Below are positions 17,693-27,600 of a stretch of 64,000 bases of DNA, in pieces; the stretch's first letter is position 1; every line of letters begins with the position of its first letter. The translations under genes were made by a program, and so were the position numbers. The DNA is from JBGAJN01 sp044224905. GTDB taxonomy: Bacteria > Verrucomicrobiota > Verrucomicrobiia > Limisphaerales > JBGAJN01. The notes below the pieces were generated by a model. The model made no database searches and was not told the origin of the DNA. It was given only the letters and a program-made list of their open reading frames with translations. Where the stretch lies: the NCBI GenBank assembly GCA_044224905.1, contig JBGAJN010000002.1, forward strand, positions 1,240,001 to 1,304,000. The letters run 5' to 3'.

Positions 17693-18397
17693 ATGAAGAG
17701 AAATTCCGCCTCCCAATTTCGTTTCCACGCATTCACGCTGATCGAGTTGTTGGTTGTCATTGCCATTATTGCGATCTTGGCAAGTATGCTTTTGCCGGCG
17801 ATCAGCAAGGCGAAAACCAAAGCAAGAATTGCTCAAGCGCGGACCGACATGAAAGGAATCGAAGGAGCAATTACGGCTTACAAGGCGGAGTACAGCCGCT
17901 TTCCGACCACGAATATTACCAGCGGGATTTTTGATTCCAGCTTTGGTTTCAATGTCAGCAGCAACCTGCCATCGACCAACGGCGAAGTGTTGGTGATCTT
18001 GCGCGACGTTTTGGCCGGTGTGAACGCGAACCACGCCCGCAATCCGCGCCAGCATAATTTTCTGACGGGTGTGCGCGACAAGCAAAACAATACTTCTGCT
18101 GGCGTGGGCCCAGACAACACCTATCGCGATCCGTGGGCAAATGCGTATGTGATTACGATGGACACCGGATTTGATGGGCTTTCCCGGGATTCGGTTTATT
18201 GCAACTCAGTAGTCTCGCAGCTGTCCGGTAACAACGGACGTAACGGCACGTTTCGGCCGCCAGGCGGCGGGCCGAACGATTTCGTCGTTCGGGGCGAAGT
18301 TGCGATTTGGTCGCTGGGTCCGGATGGTGCAGCCAGTTCCACGACGTCTGCAAACACTGGTAGCAACCCGGACAACATCCTGAATTGGTTTCCTTGA
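17693..18397 (+). CDS. Prepilin-type protein (GspG-like)
   Basis: A 234-residue protein with the leader MKRNSASQFRFHA followed by FTLIELLVVIAIIAILASML. Cleavage would again follow Ala. The segment MKGIEGAITAYKAEYSRFPT matches the GspG-like pattern, and the Asp/Pro-rich C-terminal third (DPWANAYVITMD) looks like the calcium-loop region of GspG proteins. The ATG at 17693 avoids overlap with the upstream gene. It is probably a second pseudopilin of the same fibre, and has clearly diverged from the one at 17017. Confidence 0.8.
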   Translation: MKRNSASQFRFHAFTLIELLVVIAIIAILASMLLPAISKAKTKARIAQARTDMKGIEGAITAYKAEYSRFPTTNITSGIFDSSFGFNVSSNLPSTNGEVLVILRDVLAGVNANHARNPRQHNFLTGVRDKQNNTSAGVGPDNTYRDPWANAYVITMDTGFDGLSRDSVYCNSVVSQLSGNNGRNGTFRPPGGGPNDFVVRGEVAIWSLGPDGAASSTTSANTGSNPDNILNWFP

Positions 18398-18399
18398 AC

Positions 18400-19251
18400 A
18401 TGAGCCGGCTTGATCAATTAGAATCGGATGTGGATGGACAAACGCGCGCCTTGCGGGTGCGTGTGCATCTGGTGCTGGGCTTTACGTTGTTGGAACTGCT
18501 GATCGTCATCAGCATTATCGCCATCCTGGCGGGGTTTAGCCTGCCGGCGATCAAGTCGCTCAACAAATCCAATCTCATGGTCGCCGCCAGCCGGCAGTTG
18601 CTCGACGATCTCGGTCTCGCGCGCCTGACCGCGATCAACGAACGAACCACGGTGTATGTGGTGTTCGTCCCGGAGAATTTCTGGGCCGGTGGCGATCCGG
18701 GTGGCCAACTGTTCACCAACCTGGCGGCCGGGCAGATCACGGATTACGCGATCTACGCCCCGCGCAGCGTCGGTGACCAGCCTGGGCAGGATTTCGCGCG
18801 CTATGTGACGGAGTGGAAATCGCTGCCGGATGGCGTGGTTATCGCGCCCGCCAAATTCACCACGACCGGCTATCCGAACCCAAGCAAGCAAGGGCCTGCT
18901 ACGATCAATCGTTTTCCGTTCCTGAATTCACCCGGCAATCGCATTCCCTTTCCATCGGTGGAAAGCCCGAACGTCAACACGATCAATCTGCCGTACGTTG
19001 CCTTCAATTCGTTGGGGCAACTGGTGACGGTGAACAGCAGTGGAGTGCCTACACCGGCGGGCGTGGATGAAATCATTCCGCTGGCCCGTGGCAGCTATTT
19101 CGCTCCGCGTGACACGGCCGGAAATATCACTTTGGGAGCCCTTGATTTTGTTGAGACGCCCGCGGGAACCTACCAGAATGCCGCAGGTTTCAATCACATC
19201 CAGATTAATTGGTTGACGGGTCGCGCCAAGCTGGTGCGACCGGAATTCTAG
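18400..19251 (+). CDS. Prepilin-type protein, Verru_Chthon cassette protein D-like
   Basis: A 283-residue protein with a long 27-residue leader ending in Gly, then FTLLELLIVISIIAILAGFS. After the helix come SRQLLDDLGLARLTAINERT and a tail typical of GspH-like minor pseudopilins. Position and sequence fit protein D of the Verru_Chthon cassette, a gene set described in Verrucomicrobia. The ATG at 18400 is 2 bp after the previous stop; an in-frame TTG at 18385 is less likely. The assignment to cassette type D rests on memory of the family pattern. Confidence 0.7.
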   Translation: MSRLDQLESDVDGQTRALRVRVHLVLGFTLLELLIVISIIAILAGFSLPAIKSLNKSNLMVAASRQLLDDLGLARLTAINERTTVYVVFVPENFWAGGDPGGQLFTNLAAGQITDYAIYAPRSVGDQPGQDFARYVTEWKSLPDGVVIAPAKFTTTGYPNPSKQGPATINRFPFLNSPGNRIPFPSVESPNVNTINLPYVAFNSLGQLVTVNSSGVPTPAGVDEIIPLARGSYFAPRDTAGNITLGALDFVETPAGTYQNAAGFNHIQINWLTGRAKLVRPEF

Positions 19252-19253
19252 AA

Positions 19254-19844
19254 ATGCGCACACGTATTCAACTCCACAGACGTAAGCCCGCTCACATCGC
19301 TGCATTCACGATGGTGGAAATAGCGCTGAGTTTGGGCGTGATCGCCTTTGCGTTGGTCGCGATCATTGGCGTGTTGCCCACGGGGATGAAAGTGCAACGA
19401 GACAATCGCGAGGAAACCATCATTAATCAGGACGCCGTCTATTGGATTGAGGCGATCCGCAGCGGCGCGAAAAACCAGAATCGTAATCTTTATACCTACA
19501 TCGACATGCTTGTCAGTCCGTCAGCGCCGTATGCGTTCTCGAACGACTACGACGTCGTCGGCATTCTTAGCGCTCCGGGGATTAAGACCAATTGGATTCG
19601 CTCGATGAGCGGTTCGTTCGCGGAGAAGGGCAACACCAACCTGACGTTTAGCTATCGATTGATTGTGGACGTGGTTACCAACCAGCCGACTGCTGGGTCG
19701 ACCGAACTGCGTTTGGTTTTCCAGTGGCCTCTGCTCCCTGGCGGCAACACCGGCAGTGGATTAAGAACTTTTCGCACGATCGTTGGGGGCAAATTAGACG
19801 ACACAGGTGGCGGTTATTTCTTTTTTCAACCGAATCAATTTTGA
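19254..19844 (+). CDS. Prepilin-type protein, Verru_Chthon cassette protein B-like
   Basis: A 196-residue protein: leader MRTRIQLHRRKPAHIAA, then FTMVEIALSLGVIAFALVAI. After the helix comes GVLPTGMKVQRDNREET, a pattern I associate with cassette protein B. The mature N-terminus keeps Phe1 and Glu5. It is likely a GspI/PilV-like minor pseudopilin. It starts 2 bp after the preceding stop, so translation is probably coupled. Confidence 0.7.
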   Translation: MRTRIQLHRRKPAHIAAFTMVEIALSLGVIAFALVAIIGVLPTGMKVQRDNREETIINQDAVYWIEAIRSGAKNQNRNLYTYIDMLVSPSAPYAFSNDYDVVGILSAPGIKTNWIRSMSGSFAEKGNTNLTFSYRLIVDVVTNQPTAGSTELRLVFQWPLLPGGNTGSGLRTFRTIVGGKLDDTGGGYFFFQPNQF

Positions 19845-19852
19845 ACTCCGCC

Positions 19853-20689
19853 ATGCGCAACCTCCGCCAATTTTCTGACCGACGTCGCTCCCGAGCCGCG
19901 GGTTTCACGTTGTTGGAAATGCTCGTGGCGGTCACCATCCTCACGCTGATCATCTACGGATTGTTCGCCATGTTCAATCAGACCCAGCGCGCTTTTCACC
20001 GCAGCGTGACTCAGGTGGACGTAATGGAATCTGGTCGCGCGGCGGTCGATCTGTTGGCGCGTGAGTTGGAGCAGGTGACGGCGACGCACGTCTCAGGGTT
20101 CAATAACCTCTATTTTACTGTAAACACCAATATTGGGAGCGGTCCGCTGGCGCTGAACAATTCATATGGCGCTACCAATCTTTTTGGTACGAACGGTGCG
20201 CCCGTGATTCAGGATCTTTTTTTTGTGACCCGAACCGGCAATCAGTGGAGCGGCTTTGGTTATTTTGTGGATCGCGCGAGCACCAATTATTCAGAGGATG
20301 CGAGCGCCTTTAACGCCGGCGTCGGGACCCTGTATCGTTTCAACACCAATACGGTGAGGCTGTCGACCGGCAATAATACTAACAATCTGGCCTTCATGTT
20401 CGCCACGTCCAAGCCGGCGGACTATCAGCGGATCACGGATGGCATCGTTCACCTGCGAGTGCGGGGATTCGACCGAAACGGAAATGAGCGTGCGGCGAAC
20501 GTTTTCACGGGCGACGACTTGCCGGCTTATATCGATCTGGAGGTCGGCATTCTCGAACCCAAGGTGCTGGCTGAGGCGAAGGCGCGGGGAACGGCCGCCA
20601 ACATTCAGAATTTTCTTTCGACCGGCCGCGCGGCCGGGGCAGTTCACTTGTTCCGCCATCGGATCGCGATCCGTACCGCTTTGCAATGA
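19853..20689 (+). CDS. Prepilin-type protein, Verru_Chthon cassette protein C-like (GspJ/PilW type)
   Basis: A 278-residue protein: leader ending RSRAAG, then FTLLEMLVAVTILTLIIYGL. The following segment with AAVDLLARELEQVT is typical of GspJ/PilW minor pseudopilins and fits cassette protein C. The ATG at 19853 is chosen over a longer frame that overlaps the previous gene. The stop overlaps the start of the next gene in an ATGA arrangement at 20686-20689, so the two are translationally coupled. Confidence 0.72.
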   Translation: MRNLRQFSDRRRSRAAGFTLLEMLVAVTILTLIIYGLFAMFNQTQRAFHRSVTQVDVMESGRAAVDLLARELEQVTATHVSGFNNLYFTVNTNIGSGPLALNNSYGATNLFGTNGAPVIQDLFFVTRTGNQWSGFGYFVDRASTNYSEDASAFNAGVGTLYRFNTNTVRLSTGNNTNNLAFMFATSKPADYQRITDGIVHLRVRGFDRNGNERAANVFTGDDLPAYIDLEVGILEPKVLAEAKARGTAANIQNFLSTGRAAGAVHLFRHRIAIRTALQ

Positions 20690-23600
20690 AACGTAATTCC
20701 CAATCCGGTGTCGCCTTGGTGATCACCTTGATCATGCTCTCGGTGATCACGCTGCTGGCGGTCGCCTTTCTCGGCACTACCCGCCGTGAGCGCACCTCGG
20801 TGACCGTCACCTCCGCGCAAATCGATGCCAAACTCATGGCGGATGCCGCTCTAAGCCGGGCCATCGCTGAAGAAATCAACCTGATGCTCAGCGGCGGATC
20901 TGTTCTGAATTATGATCTGATCGTCTCCACCAACCGTGATGGGGCCGGCGACGTGCAATTTCCCATGGCGCTCTCGAATGTGGCCTCGGCCATGTTTGAT
21001 CCGCGGGTCCCGGTTTATACGACGAATACTCTGGGCGGTGCGCCGGTGACGAATTTTCCGTTCTGGTTGGATTTCAACCGGAACACGGTTTTTGACGTCG
21101 CGACCAACGGATCGAATGTGGTGGCCGGAGACCCTCAATGGATCGGTGTTCTGGCGGACCCGTCCACGAATCATTTCCGCACCAATCGCTTCGTGGGCCG
21201 CTATGCATTTCTGGTGATGCCCACGGGCAAGAGTCTGGACATCAATTACGTTCACAACTACGCCAAGCATCTGGTGAACAACATGCCCTCGGACGGATAT
21301 TTTCGAAACCAAGGGGTGGGAACCTGGGAATATAATCTTGCGGCATTCTTCAACGAACTCACCCCGGATGTCCCCGGTTTGCATGGCTGGAATTACAACG
21401 CGGGGAATCTTACCAATCTAAGTAGTGGAACTGGCAGCGGCCTGACGAATGACTCCTTCCTTAGTGCTCACGAAATTATCCGTTTCCGCTACGGCGGCAC
21501 GAATAACAACTTGGCGTCCTTCACGAATCTTTACTCCGCGGTGGGCGCTGGCCTGTTTGGGTCGGACGATATAGATGGCTACACCGATGGTCCGTTAATG
21601 ACCGGGTTGTCGCTGCTGACGAACGAGACTCTGGCCACGCCTTTCAATCCAGACGATCCGTCACGTCCGTGGCCGGGCGCGGCAAATCCCAACGTGATCA
21701 GTGACCTGCAGGACTTAGTGGATACCAAGCTCCGCAGCCGTTATCCCACCTTTCAAGATCAGTTGCGCAGTGCGATGGCACCGGTTAACACGAATCGCCT
21801 CGATCGAAATACTTTCTACCGTATGGCGGCCCAGATGGGCACCGAATCGACGGCCACACCTTCGCTGCAGACAGTTCGTTCACTGGTGAGCACGAACACC
21901 GAAGCGACGGGGCGGTCGGTGGCGCACGGTTTGGGAAACGGGGATTATGTTGAGATCCGGGGGGCCACGCCAGCGGCCTACAATGGGGTCTACCCAGTGC
22001 GGATACTCAACGGGAATACGTTTCAGTATGATTTCGCCGGAACCGGGAATATCTCTGCCTCCGGCGTGATGACGATGCGCCGGTTGAAGATCAATTTGAA
22101 CTTCGACAACATCGTGCGAACCAATCTGGCGACCGGTTTGGCTAGCGAGACCAATTTCTTTGCCTGGGCTCCGACGAATTTCTTCCGCGTCGTGGCCGAT
22201 CGGCTAATTCAACTCAACAAGACGGTGGCAGGGGGGCGGACATTTCTGGGCACCAATGAGGTTCGGCCCAATTTATCGATCACCAACATCATGCTGTACC
22301 CGACCAACGAGTACACCGCCACGTTGCATCGGATTCTTCAACAAGCGGTCAACTTGTGGGATGCTACGACCAACACGGCGCGTGGAACGGTGCCTCCCTC
22401 AGATCCCGGTTATCCGACGGTGTTCCGGCCGGTGTTCACGAGGGCGGGAGCGGGTGGGGAAGTGAGGATTGTGGATTACGCGGAGGTTGTAGATTTGGCA
22501 CCGATTGGGCAGACCAAATATGACATCGCGGCATACGCAGCGCTGCCGGCGGCGGCAAATGTGGACACCGATATTCTTTATGGAGTGCCGCTGGTAATCG
22601 GCGCTCGACGCGGCTACCCGAATTTTAACGAATTCTCGGTGCTGATGGCTGCCAAGGCGCACCGCAAGTTGCAGGTGCGACGCGGGCCGCTGGCGACCGA
22701 CCGGCCGTATCAGACGAACCAGATGTTTTTCCTCTCGATCACCAATCACTACGGTCTTGAGGTTTGGAACTCATATAGCAATGCGTTCCCTCGGCCGCTC
22801 GCGATGTATTGGCAGCTAACCAACACGGTTCGCCTGTCCAACGAATTTGGGTATTTGATGCAGTCCAACTCGGGTCTCCCGCTTTCGTTGCTCGCCGTTC
22901 CGGCGAACACGTGGGCTGGTTTTCCCGGCCGGGAATCCTCTCCGTTGGTTTCGAACTCGTTCAAGATTCCATTCAATACACGGCTGTCATTCATGACCAA
23001 TTCCATCTACCGCGCAGTGCCGGCGCCGGGAACGTTTGTCCCTACGAGTCCGTTCAGTACGAATTCGGCTTTTGAGACAAATTCGGCCTTCGTCACGCCG
23101 ACGTGGATGCTGACGGTGAGCAATCAGATGTTTTACGCGCTGGCGGATACAAATGTGTCCCCTGGCCGCATTGTCGATTTTGTGGCGTTGAACGATGTAA
23201 GTTTCACGACGAACCTCACCGCGGCGTTTGCTGAGCCTTCGGGGGCGGTTGGTGGAGGCGACCCGGGCGCTCAACTCTGGAACACCAATCGCGCGGCCGC
23301 GGGAGCTCCGACGGCGGGGGTGCTCGAGCAAATACGGGTTTCTCGAACACCGGGCGTCCAACTGCAGGCACCCTACGATTGGAACAGCTACCGGCTTGTT
23401 GCGGCAAACCAACCGGATGCAGCGAGAAATTTTGAATCCTTTTTGACCACGAACAATTGGCCGGTGACCAATGCGCAGATCATGAACGCGCCGTATATGG
23501 CGCCGGGATTTGCGTTCCGCCTCTTCCGATGGCAGGCGAATGACCCGCTCGTTCACTACATGGTGGAGGACTTGAACAGTCCGGAGATTCCGAACCCGGT

Positions 23601-24480
23601 GAAATTTGCTCCCAATGGAAGCGCGCCGGTTTCGTTGGTTGGAGGTCAGGGCAACATCGGCGCCATCAACGGCCGCTATCACCCGTGGGGCCGCACAGGT
23701 TCGCCGGACGACATGGGATTGCAGGACCCGTTGATTACCCGGTCCGATGACTGGAAATTTCCGACAAACAAATTTGGCAATCTGGGCTGGATCGGGCGGG
23801 TGCACCGCGGCACTCCTTGGCAAACGGTGTTTCTCAAATCCGCACCCACGGACGGCAATTTCGATCTGGCATGGCAAAAGTTTGTCGGACGGCAGGAGCC
23901 TTATGCCACGAACGACTGGCGCATGGCTGAACTGTTCACAACGGCGATCGACCCGAATTCTCTGCGCGGGTTGCTCTCCATCAATCAGACCAACCGCGCC
24001 GCGTGGGCTGCGGCTCTGGGTGGCGTGGACGTGCTGGAAATGGGTAACACGGATTCGCAGATCGATGCCACGACTCCGAAGTTCACGGATATCTACAACG
24101 GAATCCAAAACACACGGTTGGCAGAGCCCAACAGGGTGTTCACCAACCTGTCCCGAATATTGGCCGTGCCGCAGTTGAGCATAAATTCGCCCTATGTTAC
24201 GGGCAGCACGTTGGATGACGCGGCGGTGGAGCGCATCCCGCAGCAGCTCCTGTCGTTGCTGACCGTGGAGGAAGTGCCGCGAATCACCGTTTATGCGTGG
24301 GGGCAGTCGCTGAAGCCAGCGCGGCAATCGCTATTCCCAGGTGGGGGAACGAATTTCCAACTGTGCACGAACTACCAGATCACCGGCGAGGTGGTAACCA
24401 AGACTGTTTTGCGGATCGAAGGCACCACCAACGCGCCGCGCGCAGTTGTTGAAAGCTATAACGTGTTGTCAAACCCATGA
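20686..24480 (+). CDS. Giant GspK/PilX-like protein, Verru_Chthon cassette protein A-like
   Basis: A 1264-residue protein. The N-terminus MKRNSQSGVALVITLIMLSV has a short basic leader ending in Gly and a hydrophobic helix. It lacks the FTLIE form but matches GspK/PilX-type proteins, which cap or prime the fibre. The remainder is a long extracellular-type sequence rich in Asn and Thr, with no enzyme motif I can name. Size and position fit cassette protein A (about 1200 residues). GspK in classical systems is near 320 residues, so this is a four-fold larger tip candidate. It overlaps the preceding gene by 4 bp and ends a five-prepilin run. Confidence 0.72.
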   Translation: MKRNSQSGVALVITLIMLSVITLLAVAFLGTTRRERTSVTVTSAQIDAKLMADAALSRAIAEEINLMLSGGSVLNYDLIVSTNRDGAGDVQFPMALSNVASAMFDPRVPVYTTNTLGGAPVTNFPFWLDFNRNTVFDVATNGSNVVAGDPQWIGVLADPSTNHFRTNRFVGRYAFLVMPTGKSLDINYVHNYAKHLVNNMPSDGYFRNQGVGTWEYNLAAFFNELTPDVPGLHGWNYNAGNLTNLSSGTGSGLTNDSFLSAHEIIRFRYGGTNNNLASFTNLYSAVGAGLFGSDDIDGYTDGPLMTGLSLLTNETLATPFNPDDPSRPWPGAANPNVISDLQDLVDTKLRSRYPTFQDQLRSAMAPVNTNRLDRNTFYRMAAQMGTESTATPSLQTVRSLVSTNTEATGRSVAHGLGNGDYVEIRGATPAAYNGVYPVRILNGNTFQYDFAGTGNISASGVMTMRRLKINLNFDNIVRTNLATGLASETNFFAWAPTNFFRVVADRLIQLNKTVAGGRTFLGTNEVRPNLSITNIMLYPTNEYTATLHRILQQAVNLWDATTNTARGTVPPSDPGYPTVFRPVFTRAGAGGEVRIVDYAEVVDLAPIGQTKYDIAAYAALPAAANVDTDILYGVPLVIGARRGYPNFNEFSVLMAAKAHRKLQVRRGPLATDRPYQTNQMFFLSITNHYGLEVWNSYSNAFPRPLAMYWQLTNTVRLSNEFGYLMQSNSGLPLSLLAVPANTWAGFPGRESSPLVSNSFKIPFNTRLSFMTNSIYRAVPAPGTFVPTSPFSTNSAFETNSAFVTPTWMLTVSNQMFYALADTNVSPGRIVDFVALNDVSFTTNLTAAFAEPSGAVGGGDPGAQLWNTNRAAAGAPTAGVLEQIRVSRTPGVQLQAPYDWNSYRLVAANQPDAARNFESFLTTNNWPVTNAQIMNAPYMAPGFAFRLFRWQANDPLVHYMVEDLNSPEIPNPVKFAPNGSAPVSLVGGQGNIGAINGRYHPWGRTGSPDDMGLQDPLITRSDDWKFPTNKFGNLGWIGRVHRGTPWQTVFLKSAPTDGNFDLAWQKFVGRQEPYATNDWRMAELFTTAIDPNSLRGLLSINQTNRAAWAAALGGVDVLEMGNTDSQIDATTPKFTDIYNGIQNTRLAEPNRVFTNLSRILAVPQLSINSPYVTGSTLDDAAVERIPQQLLSLLTVEEVPRITVYAWGQSLKPARQSLFPGGGTNFQLCTNYQITGEVVTKTVLRIEGTTNAPRAVVESYNVLSNP

Positions 24481-24636
24481 AGCCGAGCGCTTTGAATTTT
24501 GCCGGCGTGCTTTGCGGGGAACGTCTCGTTTGCACGAAAAATTTTCGGACTTTTGCACACAAGAGTTTAGTGTGGACGGTGGATTCTAATTGTCTGGTGG
24601 CCTGTCTTAGGACGTTGGCTGACTGGGCGTCATAAT

Positions 24637-27600
24637 ATGCGCTTGCAAGCGAAAACTTGGACGTTTATCAGCCTGCTGCTCCTAGGAGCAGCAGGAGTGA
24701 TGTGGCACTTGGGCAATGAACGCCGGGACCGCCAGAAGCCAGAGCCGCCGGTCAGCGTCGTCACTAATCGTCCATCCGCCGCCAGTCAGACTGCGCTTCC
24801 TCATCCGCTGTTGATTCCTCCGACCCCACACAAGGCCGCGACTGTTGCGACTCCCTCGAATGTTCTGGCGCAAGCGGTCGCTAAACGATTTCCGTTTCAA
24901 CTGAGCAACACTTCGAAGCCATTGGTCGAGTTGATGCACAGCGACACGGCGTTGCTCTTGCAGAATGCGTTGATCGACACCGCGAACGGCGCTCGTGTGC
25001 CGGTCCCCGCAGAACTGCGTTCGTCCGGTGATCCGGGCAGCTATCTGGTGCAGGCGCGAGGGCCGACCACTGAGAGCTTTCGCACCGCGATTCGTGACGC
25101 GGGTGGCAAAATCATCTCCTATATCCCGAACAACGCATACCTAGTCCAAGCTACGGAAGACGTTGCGCAGATCCTGCGGACGATGCCGCGGACGCAATCC
25201 GTCCAGCCGTACGAGCCGTATTACAAACTGTCTCAGGAACTCTTTCAACCCTTGCCGGAAGGTTCTTGGTTGCGAGTCACGGTGTTCCCCGGGGAACAGG
25301 AGACGGCGCGTCAGGCGCTGGTTGCGCTGGGAGCAGAAATCAAGGGGCAGTCCCGCACGCCATTTGGTCCGCAGTGGGTGGTGAGTGGTTTGAAGGAGAC
25401 CACACCGGTCGCGCGCCTCGCTCAGGTCCAACTGGTCGAGCGGTTTTATGAGCGCCGGGCCGCTAATGATCTTGCGCGTGTCCGCGTGCGTGTCTCTACC
25501 AACACCGTAGATTTGGCGCCGGCGGGCAATCACCTTGGTCTGACTGGAGCGGGTGTCCGTGTGAACGTCAACGATACGGGAATTGACGCATCGCATCCCG
25601 ACCTTGCGGGTCGTGTGTTTCCGGCGGGAATAACGGATACGGATGGCCACGGTACCCATGTCGCGGGAATTATTGCCAGTAGCGGAGCAAATTCCCCCAG
25701 CGTGAGCGTGGGCACCAATGGTATTTCCAACGTGCCTGGCTCGACCAACGGCGCGAATTTCCGCGGAATGGCGCCCGCTGCAGAATTGTTCTGGCAGTCG
25801 ATCGGCAATCTGTTTGTCGGTAACCTGCTGGGCGATGACACTCTGCAGGAGGGCGCGGCATTAAACGGCGCGCGCATTTCCAACAACAGTTGGGGATATC
25901 CTTATTTTGCCTATGACTCGGCGGCTGCAAGTTTTGACGAGGCGGTGCGCGATTCTGCCCGCGGCACCACCGGCGATCAGTCGGTAATGTATATTTTCGC
26001 CGCCGGCAACTCCGGTTTTGGTGATTCCACCGGTCAGGGTGGTTTTCCCGGTTCAATCAATTCACCCGGCAGCGCCAAGAATGTGGTGACCGTTGGGGCT
26101 ATTGATCAATTGCGCCGCATTACGAATCTGGTGACGTTTCCTGACGGGGCGGGCGGGTTCATTACTAACGCCATCTTTTTGGGCGAGACCGATAGCGACA
26201 ACGAGGTCGCGCCCTTCTCCAGTCGCGGCAATGTGGGGATTGGTCTGGAGGGGCCGTTTGGCCGGTTTAAGCCCGACATGGTCGCGCCAGGGGCTTTTGT
26301 GGCGTCGACGCGATCAAGTCAGATGGTGCAGAATACGAATTTCTTCACTGCGCCGGTAATTGTGCTGACGCCTAATGAGATCGTTCAACCGAATCAACTG
26401 AACCAATACCAGATCGATATTCCTCCGGGCGGCGTGTTCCTGTTGGTCCGTGTGTTGCCCAACGCAAACTCTCCGGTGCCCTTGCCGAACCTGCCGATCT
26501 ACGGGCGAGCCGGAGCGCCGCCGACGACGGCCGATTTCCAAAGTTTGGCGTTTGCCGTCATTCCGGTGACGCCGGGACCTTATTTCTACGCCGTGGGAAA
26601 CATGACGGCCCAGCCCGTTTCCTATGACGTACAGGCGGTCGTAGTGGCGAGCAATCCTGTGGGTAATTATTTTCAAGTGTTGAATACGTTGAATTCCCCG
26701 CTGGCGCCGTTCTACCGTTATGAATCCGGAACCAGCATGGCGTCGCCGGTGGTAGCGGGTTTGGCGGCATTGATCGAAGAATACCTCGTGACTCAAGGCA
26801 TCACGAACAGCAGTCCCGCATTGAAGAAAGCGCTGTTGATCAATGGTGCACGGGCTTTTAATTCATCGTATAATATTCAAGCAGACAACCTCGTTAACGA
26901 CCAAGGATGGGGATTGGTCAACTTGAGTAACAGCCTGCCTTCCGCTTTAGGGGGCGGCTATTCAAGCACGTCGCCGATCCAGTTTTTTGACCAGACCATT
27001 ACCGAATCCTTGGCCACGGGCGACAGCGTCACACGGGTGCTGACCCTCAACTCCAACGCTCAAAATGCTGCGCTGCGGATTACGTTAGTGTGGACGGATC
27101 CGCCCGGTAATCCTGCGGCGAGCCTGAAACTGGTCAACGACCTCGACCTGATCGTCACGAACCTCGTGACCGGCGAAGTGTTTGTCGGTAATGCGGTCGG
27201 GGGTGTTGACGGATTCAGTTTACCGGCGCCGACCAACGCGCCGCCGACTTTTGACGTCGTTAACAACGTGGAAAATGTAAACCTCGATCTGCCGCTCTCG
27301 GTGAGCTACTCGGTGACTGTGCGCGCGCGTCGCGTGAATGTGAATTCGCGCGATGATTACTTCAACACCACGGGCACGCTTAACGATGTGGTCCAGGATT
27401 TCGCTCTGGTCATTTCCAGCGACGTGAGTTCCAGCAACGCGATCGGGCCATTCAGCGTCTCGGCACCCATCATGGCGAATGACCCAACACCGTTTGTTAC
27501 TGGCGTGACCAACGTCAGTTCGACCAATGCTCAGCCATTGTTTAACCAGCGTGTCGGCGCCAATTCATCGCTATTGTTTGCCACTACTACCAACGGTATG

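Noticed and set aside
22987..24327. 446-codon minus-strand frame
   Set aside because: Antisense to the giant GspK-like gene, arginine-rich, no motif or ribosome-binding site.
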